DNA of 13,443 nt from Candidatus Heimdallarchaeota archaeon LC_2 (GTDB taxonomy: Archaea > Asgardarchaeota > Heimdallarchaeia > Heimdallarchaeales > Kariarchaeaceae), in NCBI GenBank assembly GCA_001940725.1, contig MDVR01000008.1:48231-61673 (forward strand), given 5' to 3'. Positions 7,391 to 13,443 of the stretch are shown here, piece after piece. Every line of letters starts with the position of its first letter. Positions within the stretch are counted from its first letter, which is position 1. Below the pieces are notes generated by a model that was not told the DNA's origin, made no database searches, and saw only the letters and a program-made list of their open reading frames with translations. The position numbers and the translations under genes were made by a program.

Positions 7391-7402
7391 TAAATAAAAA
7401 AT
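7391..7402 (-). terminator. Possible oligo-T terminator after the LtrA gene
   Basis: On the minus strand this reads as a T6 run (GATTTTTTATTTA) about 85 bases beyond the LtrA stop codon. It could end that transcript. Weak evidence only, because T-rich DNA is common in this AT-rich window. Confidence 0.2.
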
Positions 7403-7482
7403 CAAACTTATCAGCAATATTCAAATTACTTTTTTAATAACTAGTTTGATCCCATTTCCCATCATTTAGAAGATGTCAATTA

Positions 7483-8634
7483 TCATGTGATCTTAGCTTC
7501 TTCTGATCCATCATTAATAAATCCTATATGTTCAGTGGCCAATGTAAGGACTAGTAGAATTAATGCCATAAGAATTTCAGAAATAGGTAATAAGTCATTC
7601 AGAATTAAAAAGAAAGTGAGGATGACAAAGATAATCCTTTGATATAATATTTTACCAGTTGCTCTCCAAACAGCCAAAACTGTACCACCAATAAACAATG
7701 CTAATCCAAATGCTAGAGCTAACGTACCATCGGTAGATAATGATTTCTCTGGGTGTGCAATTGCTTCTTCAATTGCTAATGCAAAGCCTATAATACCTGC
7801 AACCATTGGAAAATGTGCTAAGCTAAATGCATCTCTCGTCATGACTGCTCTTTCAGCACCAACAGTTAATTCCATTGCTCTTTCAAGCTCAGGTTTTGGC
7901 TTGATAAAGTAACTCCACCAAAGACTACAGGTTAGTAAAACTGATATCGCTCCAACTATTAACAAATCTGTGTTCAATTCGTGATCAATTAGACCCGCTG
8001 CTGCAACAATTAATGACTCTCCTAGTGCTATAATAATAATTAATCCATGTCTTTCAGTCATATGATCAGTATTTATCGTCCAAGTTTCTTGGGCACTTGT
8101 TGTTGCAGCAGTAAGATCAAATATTAAAGCAATTGCCCAAAAAACGAATTGTGAATTCCCTCCAATCAAGGCTCCTATAATTACAAATGCTAGTCCGATT
8201 GCCGACAAACTAGCCCATCTTTTCACCATTTCTCGCTGTCCTAATTCATCAGATACTTTGAACTGAAGAGATAAACCAATAATCCGAGTAACAATATATG
8301 TCGTTGCAAATAGTATACCTCTTCCATCGAAAGCTTCAGGTATCGCTACTGCCATAAAGAAAGCAATTGCGGTACTCAACAAAATTAGAAACTCCACATA
8401 AACATTAGTTGTGTCAATTGTATTGAGAGCCCACGTGAATTGTTGCCATGACCACCATATCAACCAGAATATCAAGGTGGCCTGAAGGAGATGTTTATTG
8501 TCAAAATGCTCATGTAATAATAGAGTAATTTGGGTAACAGCAAAGACAAAAACAAGATCAAAGAAGAGTTCCACGAAAGTTACACTTTGATCTTCTGGAG
8601 CTAATATTGATTTAGAAGGCACAGTTACGTTCAT
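7483..8634 (-). CDS. Low-temperature-requirement A (LtrA) family membrane protein
   Basis: A 383-residue integral membrane protein with about ten to twelve hydrophobic helices. Family hallmarks are near the N-terminus, VELFFDLVFVFAVTQ (21-35), then FWLIWWSWQQFTWALN (about 56-71), and in the middle TERHGLIIIIALGESLI (about 193-209). These match the LtrA family (named from a Listeria gene needed for growth at low temperature), which is widespread in bacteria and present in some archaea; its biochemical role is not established. Length agrees with the family. ATG start; the gene is divergent from the carbamoyltransferase gene, with a 158-base shared promoter region containing A/T-rich boxes. No partner gene in the window suggests a specific function. 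Confidence 0.9.
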   Translation of the reverse strand: MNVTVPSKSILAPEDQSVTFVELFFDLVFVFAVTQITLLLHEHFDNKHLLQATLIFWLIWWSWQQFTWALNTIDTTNVYVEFLILLSTAIAFFMAVAIPEAFDGRGILFATTYIVTRIIGLSLQFKVSDELGQREMVKRWASLSAIGLAFVIIGALIGGNSQFVFWAIALIFDLTAATTSAQETWTINTDHMTERHGLIIIIALGESLIVAAAGLIDHELNTDLLIVGAISVLLTCSLWWSYFIKPKPELERAMELTVGAERAVMTRDAFSLAHFPMVAGIIGFALAIEEAIAHPEKSLSTDGTLALAFGLALFIGGTVLAVWRATGKILYQRIIFVILTFFLILNDLLPISEILMALILLVLTLATEHIGFINDGSEEAKIT

Positions 8635-8763
8635 AAAATTGTATTTTTATTAATAATCCTCTAAGGGAAAATTCAATCAATTGATAATTTTATATTATTT
8701 AACTGTTAAATTCTTTAATTTTCTAATAAGTTTTGAGCCAATAAGTTGTATCTAATTGCTAAA

Positions 8764-8771
8764 GATAAATA
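8764..8771 (+). promoter_or_regulatory. TATA-like box for the carbamoyltransferase gene
   Basis: GATAAATA is centred 25-26 bases before the GTG start at 8793, the spacing of a leaderless archaeal promoter. No Shine-Dalgarno sequence lies between box and start, which agrees with leaderless translation and supports the GTG start. Confidence 0.4.
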
Positions 8772-8792
8772 GCCAAGATTGTAAAATAATCT

Positions 8793-9803
8793 GTGAAATC
8801 AATTTTCCCGAAAGATTTTATCACTACACAAGAGTGGTCGATGGAAGCTCTTGAAAGCGTCATGCAACTCGCAGAACGATTCAAGCTTGAACGACAAGCT
8901 GGGATCCATCATGATCAACTATTACGAGGACGTACCTTGTGGTCAATTTTCTACAATCCCAGTACAAGAACTAGAGCTAGTTTTATGGCTGCAATGGGGC
9001 AATTAGGAGGGCAAACTCATACATTGAACCCTTCAGCACTCCAATCATCAATCGGAGAGGTAATTCAAGATACTGGTGGTGTATTAGCAAGTTATGGTGA
9101 TGCTATCAGTGTTCGATACTGCTTTACTAAAGAAGCTTATGGGGACGGTAATAAAATACTCAGGGAATATGGTAAATATGCAGGCGTGCCTGTGCTTAAC
9201 ATGGAATGCGATACTTATCACCCTTGCCAAGTCATGGCGGATTGGCAAACATTGCGTCAAAGATTCGGACCTGATCTTAAAGGTAAGAAAATCGGTGTTT
9301 CATGGGCAAACGGTCAATATATAAGACCGGTAGCTGTTCCTCAATCACTAATTTTACTTATGACGAGGTTAGGCATGGAAGTAACTCTGGCCCATCCAGA
9401 AGGATTCGAGCTAGATCCGAAAATTGTCAAACAGGCAAATGTAAATGCCAAGAAATCAGAAGGTAAGCTTACTATATCCAATAGCATGGACGATGCTTTC
9501 AAAGATGCTCATGCAGTGTATCCAAAGAACTGGGGACCATTAGTTGCAATGCCAGATATGGATAAAGCTGCAAAAATGCAAGAACCCCACAAAGACTGGA
9601 TCGCTAACAAGAAAAGAATGAAGATGACAAAGGATAATGGTATTTATATGCATTGTATGCCAGTTGATCGTGGACTTGAAGTAGAAAACGCTGTAATTGA
9701 TGGACCCAAGAGTGCTATCTGGGATCAAGCAGAGAACCGACTACATGCACAGAAAGCTCTTCTAACAATGATGATAAATAATCGAGATGAGCATAAATAT
9801 TAA
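8793..9803 (+). CDS. Knotted carbamoyltransferase, YgeW-like / N-acetylornithine carbamoyltransferase class
   Basis: A 336-residue aspartate/ornithine carbamoyltransferase-superfamily enzyme. The carbamoyl-phosphate site is complete: FYNPSTRTR (STRTR at 57-61), the HPCQ motif at 143-146 and HCMP at 287-290. The middle part, SWAN followed by AVPQSLILLMTRLGMEVTLAHPEGF (about 170-205), MDDAFKDAHAVYPKNWGP (232-249) and HKDW, resembles E. coli YgeW and the acetyl/succinylornithine transcarbamylases, which have a knotted fold, rather than ordinary ornithine transcarbamylase. The C-terminus, with VDRGLEVENAV and DQAENRLHAQKALL, is instead like ornithine transcarbamylase. The acceptor amine is therefore uncertain: ornithine, an acylated ornithine or a purine-degradation product are options. 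GTG start with a well-placed TATA-like box. No arginine or purine genes lie nearby. Confidence 0.85.
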   Translation: MKSIFPKDFITTQEWSMEALESVMQLAERFKLERQAGIHHDQLLRGRTLWSIFYNPSTRTRASFMAAMGQLGGQTHTLNPSALQSSIGEVIQDTGGVLASYGDAISVRYCFTKEAYGDGNKILREYGKYAGVPVLNMECDTYHPCQVMADWQTLRQRFGPDLKGKKIGVSWANGQYIRPVAVPQSLILLMTRLGMEVTLAHPEGFELDPKIVKQANVNAKKSEGKLTISNSMDDAFKDAHAVYPKNWGPLVAMPDMDKAAKMQEPHKDWIANKKRMKMTKDNGIYMHCMPVDRGLEVENAVIDGPKSAIWDQAENRLHAQKALLTMMINNRDEHKY

Positions 9804-9838
9804 CTAATTACGGCTAGTCCTTCAAAGATGATAATAAC

Positions 9839-9847
9839 TTTATAATT
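9839..9847 (+). promoter_or_regulatory. TATA-like box for the acyltransferase gene
   Basis: TTTATAATT is centred 26 bases before the TTG start at 9869. A GGAG stretch at 9853-9856 lies 12 bases before the same TTG, too far for an ideal Shine-Dalgarno sequence. The box gives this gene its own promoter although it lies only 65 bases after the carbamoyltransferase gene. Confidence 0.4.
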
Positions 9848-9868
9848 CATAAGGAGAGTGATCTACAT

Positions 9869-11251
9869 TTGGTTGTGCTAAACTCCGATATCGAAATATC
9901 CAATATCAGAAGATATGATATCGATTGGCTTCGTATTATCCTATTCGGACTTCTAATCCCATTTCATGTAGCAGTAGGATTAGTTTGGAATACATATGGG
10001 AATACTTTCAATGCTGACGGTGGTAGTGTAAATAATAATCCAGGAGTGGTGACCTCAAGTTTATTTCTCCTTTGGATGCATCAATGGAGACTTCCTGCTC
10101 TTTTTATGATTTCAGGGATGGGAACCGCATTTGCTTTTAGGAGAAGAACTGTTGAAACTTTCATTAAAGAAAGAGCTAATCGACTCCTCATTCCTCTCCT
10201 CTTTGGAATGTTGGTGGTCAACATGATATTTTGGTGGCTTGTAGTATACGATAATTTACCAAATGATACACAGGATTCCCGGGATCTATTTAATAATAAT
10301 CCAGTTTTATGGGGATTAATTGTTTGGGCTATTATTGCTTTTATTTCAATAATTGCCTTTCCGGACGTTAATTTGCATTTATGGTTTTTAGTGAATCTTT
10401 TTGTTTATTCATTGATATTAGCACCATTATTTGGAAGGGTTAATAAAAGCTCAACCGGTTTTCTGGTTCGATTTACAAAAAGAATAATTGGATTTGGCAA
10501 TGGTTTCGGTTTTCTTTTTATTCTCCCAATCCCTTTGATACTTATTGAATTAATTCTCAAACCAAATTTTATAGGATACACCGGTCACGGATATGAATTC
10601 TGGTGGTATCTCATTTTCTTTTTGATTGGCTATGGATCAATTATTGCAAAAGATGAATATTATCAAGTCATCAGAAGGCTAAAATACATCGCAACAGGGC
10701 TCGCAATAATTTTTTCAGTTATTTTCTTAAAATTTTATGAATCTCTTGGAGAAAAAGGAGATTATTATGTAAATGGTGGTTGGGCAAATAAGGAAGAATT
10801 TTTTCACAACGCGGATACTATTTTGATCAGCGTAATTCACTCTCTTCATGCTTGGTTCTGGTGTGTAGCTATATTTTCATGGGGTGCACAACTACTTAAC
10901 CGACCGAGTTCCAACTTAACTTATCTAAATCAGGCCGTTTACCCATTTTATATTGTCCACATGTCGTTTGTATTTCTTGGCTTATTTATTATAAGGGACC
11001 TTGGGATACCGGACTTTTTAATATTTATAATTGTTACAATTTTCACATTTTTAGGTTGTTGGGGGGTATTTGAATTGGTTAAAAGGAAAAAATGGACACG
11101 AAGTTTCTTTGGGATTAAGGAATCAAGTACTATTTGTTCAAGTTGCAATTTTTCAGTACGTGAAAACAACAAATTTTGTACAAGTTGCGGATCAGTAGTG
11201 CAAAAAACAATTAATAATGATTCTTTTACCAGAATAAGCAAATTAAATTAA
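9869..11251 (+). CDS. Acyltransferase-3 family membrane protein with C-terminal zinc ribbon
   Basis: A 460-residue integral membrane protein with about ten helices. The N-terminus RRYDIDWLRIILFGLLIPFHVAVG (14-37) is the family signature, including Arg22 and the conserved His33 thought to act in catalysis; further family features are the MHQWRLPALFMISG segment near 70-84 and LWFLVNLF near 170. Such enzymes (OafA, MdoC/OpgC types) move acyl groups from acyl-CoA onto sugars, glycans or lipids at the membrane. After the last helix a soluble tail carries a zinc ribbon, CSSC-x10-CTSCG (Cys423, 426, 437, 440), which is not part of the usual family and probably faces the cytoplasm. The TTG start is supported by promoter spacing; the GTG at 9875 is an alternative. 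The acceptor is unknown, perhaps a surface glycan. Confidence 0.85.
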   Translation: MVVLNSDIEISNIRRYDIDWLRIILFGLLIPFHVAVGLVWNTYGNTFNADGGSVNNNPGVVTSSLFLLWMHQWRLPALFMISGMGTAFAFRRRTVETFIKERANRLLIPLLFGMLVVNMIFWWLVVYDNLPNDTQDSRDLFNNNPVLWGLIVWAIIAFISIIAFPDVNLHLWFLVNLFVYSLILAPLFGRVNKSSTGFLVRFTKRIIGFGNGFGFLFILPIPLILIELILKPNFIGYTGHGYEFWWYLIFFLIGYGSIIAKDEYYQVIRRLKYIATGLAIIFSVIFLKFYESLGEKGDYYVNGGWANKEEFFHNADTILISVIHSLHAWFWCVAIFSWGAQLLNRPSSNLTYLNQAVYPFYIVHMSFVFLGLFIIRDLGIPDFLIFIIVTIFTFLGCWGVFELVKRKKWTRSFFGIKESSTICSSCNFSVRENNKFCTSCGSVVQKTINNDSFTRISKLN

Positions 11252-11314
11252 AATAACTAAGAAATAAAATTGAAAGTCAATTCTCTTTAATGAAGAAAGT
11301 TCAAGCATCATTTT

Positions 11315-12220
11315 TCATGATTCTTCAGCCTTTGCATTTGGTAACGTTCCATCCAAACTACGAGGTTCTACTTTAGCACCAATACCCCGTTTCTTTCTAT
11401 AATAACGAACCAGTTTAATAGATACGTAAGAATAAGCTGCACCTGCAAGTAAATCAACAATATAATGATGATTTAGGTAAACTGCAGCTGTCCAGACAAG
11501 AAATGGATAAAATATAATCCAATAAATTTTTCTTCCAATTCTCGATCGGTAATAATAAATCGCATAGTATGCTACAAAGAAAGAAAACGCTGCATGTAGT
11601 GAGGGAAGTGCAGCATATGGATTTGCATTAAACTGTCTGTAAAAATCAGTAAATGCAGTTATCCCAAGATAATTATCAACATCTACTAAACCAGCTGCAG
11701 AATCTCCCACCCCAGTTAATTGTTCAGGTTGTGCAAATCCATGCTTCTCAACATACCATGGCGGAGCCACAGGATAGAACACAAAGGTAGCCAAAGCTAG
11801 ATAAACTGTGAGCAGAAATGATTGAGAATATTCTTTGAACATTTCTCGGTCATTTGATTTGTAATAAATTAACACCGCTAAAAGTAGGGGAGCAATTGGA
11901 TGAACCGTATAAATAAATGCATAGAAGAAGCTTAAGAATTTATTTTGAATGAAATCCTGCTGAGCCCATTCGTTAGGGATTTGTCCACCAAACATCCAGC
12001 CAAAAATATATTTTTCAACATCATATACCGGTTTTACATTAATCCAATCTTGATTATCAGCAATACCTCGCATTTGATCATACAAAAGCCAAAGCACAAG
12101 AAATGGAGCCCAATCTTTTACAAAACGATTCCCTTTTGTTTCTTCTTTTCTTTTTAAAAAAGCGTAAATCAGGCCGATGACAAGGAAACTGAAAACGGTG
12201 AGCTGAGCAATACCAATCAT
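11315..12220 (-). CDS. PAP2-superfamily membrane protein, Aur1/inositolphosphotransferase-like
   Basis: A 301-residue membrane protein with about six helices. PAP2 motif C2 is PSLHA (206-210, His209) and motif C3 is HHYIVDLLAG, with His252 and Asp256 in the HxxxD arrangement; these residues form the phosphatase/phosphotransferase site on the outer membrane face. The usual C1 motif (KxxxxxxRP) is not seen; instead FYPVAPPWY (148-156) matches the FPTAPPW block of the PAP2_3/Aur1-Ipt1 branch, whose eukaryotic members transfer phosphoinositol to ceramide. A lipid phosphatase or head-group transferase is likely; transfer of an inositol head group would fit archaeal lipids, but this is inference. 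The C-terminus is a basic tail (RYYRKKRG) plus a soluble extension. ATG start with a TATA-like box 39 bases upstream; converges with the acyltransferase gene. Confidence 0.88.
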   Translation of the reverse strand: MIGIAQLTVFSFLVIGLIYAFLKRKEETKGNRFVKDWAPFLVLWLLYDQMRGIADNQDWINVKPVYDVEKYIFGWMFGGQIPNEWAQQDFIQNKFLSFFYAFIYTVHPIAPLLLAVLIYYKSNDREMFKEYSQSFLLTVYLALATFVFYPVAPPWYVEKHGFAQPEQLTGVGDSAAGLVDVDNYLGITAFTDFYRQFNANPYAALPSLHAAFSFFVAYYAIYYYRSRIGRKIYWIIFYPFLVWTAAVYLNHHYIVDLLAGAAYSYVSIKLVRYYRKKRGIGAKVEPRSLDGTLPNAKAEES

Positions 12221-12253
12221 CTTGTAGCTGTGGTGGTGTATTGTGCTTTAAGA

Positions 12254-12263
12254 ATATTTATAC
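12254..12263 (-). promoter_or_regulatory. TATA-like box for the PAP2 gene
   Basis: On the minus strand this reads TATAAATATT, centred about 39 bases before the ATG at 12220, implying a leader of roughly 12 bases. A perfect 10-base palindrome, AAAGCGCTTT (12276-12285), lies 13 bases upstream of the box and could be a regulator site. Confidence 0.4.
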
Positions 12264-12275
12264 CGTGTTTTATTC

Positions 12276-12285
12276 AAAGCGCTTT
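12276..12285. repeat. Perfect 10-base palindrome AAAGCGCTTT between divergent promoters
   Basis: The sequence AAAGCGCTTT is its own reverse complement. It lies just upstream of the TATA-like box of the PAP2 gene and about 75 bases before the small membrane-protein gene on the other strand, a position where an archaeal activator could bind. Ten bases can also be palindromic by chance. Confidence 0.3.
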
Positions 12286-12358
12286 ACACGACTATTTTAT
12301 TTCTTCTTGACGGGAAATAATAAATTTGGCTGAACATAATTAAATACACAAAAGTTTG

Positions 12359-12859
12359 ATGTTATCTATGCTCATACAAAATATAGTCACTTTACAACAT
12401 TATTCTATCAGGAAAAAAGTTCTTTGGTTCATTATAGGTATAATAGGCTCAATACTTAGTCTATTATTATTCGCTCCTATTTCATCAAAGATGACCGACA
12501 GGGGATATGACATACTGGATCTAGAATTTGCATGGAATAGTACTAATCTGAACCCTATTCTTATTGCTTGGGATGATATATTAGATGATATTATTTTGTT
12601 TATGATTATTGATATGTTCTTCCCAATATTTTATTTTCTTATAATTAGTGGATGGACGTTGATATTATCCTCAGATAATAAAAATCTGAACTATACTGTA
12701 TTAATTTCATTTTTGGCTTCTTTATTCGATTATATTGAAAATTTATTCACTTTTGATTTGGTAATGAGACCAGATAACTATTTATCAATATCTCCTTTCG
12801 TAGTCTCATTATTTGCCTCAATCAAGTTTCTTTTCTTGGTTATAGCGATATTTAAGTAA
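12359..12859 (+). CDS. Small four-helix membrane protein of unknown function
   Basis: A 166-residue protein from ATG 12359; a TTG directly before it would add one residue, and an ATG at 12368 is also possible. Hydrophobic helices lie at about 21-40, 76-103, 111-130 and 146-165. After the first helix comes a polar loop with GYDILDLEFAWN (49-60) and WDD; the third helix holds the polar motif DYIEN (124-128). The GxxxLDLExA...D...DxxEN arrangement recalls small uncharacterised membrane proteins found in bacteria, but I cannot name the family with confidence. No signal for a specific substrate is visible. The gene is divergent from the PAP2 gene across a 138-base region, so shared regulation is possible. 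It is followed by a long gene-free stretch. Confidence 0.65.
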   Translation: MLSMLIQNIVTLQHYSIRKKVLWFIIGIIGSILSLLLFAPISSKMTDRGYDILDLEFAWNSTNLNPILIAWDDILDDIILFMIIDMFFPIFYFLIISGWTLILSSDNKNLNYTVLISFLASLFDYIENLFTFDLVMRPDNYLSISPFVVSLFASIKFLFLVIAIFK

Positions 12860-13050
12860 TCTATTTTATACCTTCAAGTTCTTATTAATCAAATACTAAC
12901 CATTAGATGTTATTTCAATCACATAAAATTGATAAAGATGGCACAGTTTATTTAATTTGAAGCCATTTTATTAACATTCAGTAGAACTAAAATTAAATTC
13001 TTCAAAGTTTGAATTTATCTATATGCTCGAGTGGTTATTTGTTTTCTTAC
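12860..13050. other. Gene-free AT-rich stretch
   Basis: No open frame with coding character, RNA gene or repeat was seen here on either strand. It separates the small membrane-protein gene from the decayed transposase-like remnant at 13051-13408. Confidence 0.5.
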
Positions 13051-13408
13051 TTATTGCTCATGATCTGAAAAACTAACTTTTCTTGTATGTTTAGCTAATA
13101 CTATACAAACGTCACCGTATCCTCCAGTTGCTACACTGGAATAGTATAATACTTGTCTCCGTAAGGAGAGTATTGCTTCCTTCCACTTGCTTTATTCGAG
13201 TAAGCTAACTCCACCAAGATGGGATTTTCATACTTTTTGACCATCGCAAGATCATTCTCGAACATCCATCAAGATTTGATAATCTGACTAGCAGCTCGTA
13301 ACGACGGATACAGGAACAGAAAATCGCTACTTTCTTTTTTACTGTATATGGACTTCCTTTTCTCTTACGAGATCCAGCCTTCGGTGTATTCTTAAAATCC
13401 TTATTGAT
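13051..13408 (-). pseudogene. Frame-broken remnant, possibly of an IS transposase with helix-turn-helix
   Basis: Three minus-strand frames carry protein-like pieces in consecutive order. The first (from 13408) reads NTPKAGSRKRKGSPYTVKKKVAI, a basic stretch like the start of an IS3-type transposase orfA. The second (about 13325 to 13133) holds SLRAASQIIKS and, after a stop, NDLAMVKKYENPILVELAYSN, which resembles the xxRAASQxxGVSRxxLxRWxKKYE helix-turn-helix of such proteins. The third (ending with a stop at 13051) reads VATGGYGDVCIVLAKHTRKV and then SFSDHEQ. At least two frame changes and one stop separate them, so no intact product can be made. The region is slightly richer in G+C than the flanks, which fits a foreign element. 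The family call is tentative; no inverted repeats marking element ends were found, and it may continue past the window. Confidence 0.4.
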
Positions 13409-13443
13409 TTAAGAAATCGACCTAGTCTCACTTTATTCTTACA

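Noticed and set aside
10948..11241. Minus-strand open frame of 97 codons over the acyltransferase C-terminus
   Set aside because: It lies antisense to the last membrane helices and zinc ribbon, which are clearly coding; no start signal.
12860..13443. tRNA, rRNA or CRISPR in the right-hand gene-free stretch
   Set aside because: No TPsiC-like GTTCGAATC arm with a matching cloverleaf, no rRNA-like blocks and no regularly spaced direct repeats were found.

Overview
The window is AT-rich DNA (I would guess roughly one third G+C by eye) that looks archaeal and most probably comes from an Asgard archaeon of the Heimdallarchaeia side. The clues are a tandem pair of proteins built from longin/roadblock-like segments, short gaps with TATA-like boxes about 25-30 bases before several start codons (leaderless-type promoters), frequent TTG and GTG starts, and surface proteins made of a signal peptide, an extracellular domain and a C-terminal membrane anchor ending in basic residues. 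The lineage assignment is inference; no rRNA or other marker gene is present.

Layout from left to right. Bases 1-129 (minus) hold the N-terminal end of a class I SAM-dependent methyltransferase that leaves the window; its best start is out of frame by one base at an A7 run. Divergent from it, two paralogous longin-like proteins (267-1067 and 1095-1880, plus) form a probable operon. Next is a secreted, membrane-anchored protein with a complete seven-bladed SBBP propeller (2082-3704). A minus-strand block follows: a DMT/EamA transporter (3732-4658), two paralogous anchored surface proteins (4709-5497 and 5675-6460), a HAD phosphatase (6631-7311) and an LtrA-family membrane protein (7483-8634). 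The second surface protein has no ATG, GTG or TTG start; an ATA codon sits where its paralogue has ATG. Divergently, the plus strand carries a YgeW-like/acetylornithine-class carbamoyltransferase (8793-9803) and an acyltransferase-3 membrane protein with a C-terminal zinc ribbon (9869-11251). A PAP2/Aur1-like membrane phosphatase or phosphotransferase (11315-12220, minus) and a small four-helix membrane protein (12359-12859, plus) follow. The last 580 bases hold no intact gene, but 13051-13408 (minus) carries a frame-broken remnant that resembles a transposase with a helix-turn-helix.

The genes do not form one pathway. The common theme is the cell envelope: three anchored surface proteins, a transporter, an acyltransferase, a PAP2 enzyme and two other membrane proteins, with the longin pair as the most eukaryote-like element. 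No CRISPR array, tRNA, rRNA or intact mobile element was recognised. Three genes have start regions that are displaced or non-canonical, so either real start-codon biology or single-base errors in the assembly should be considered.
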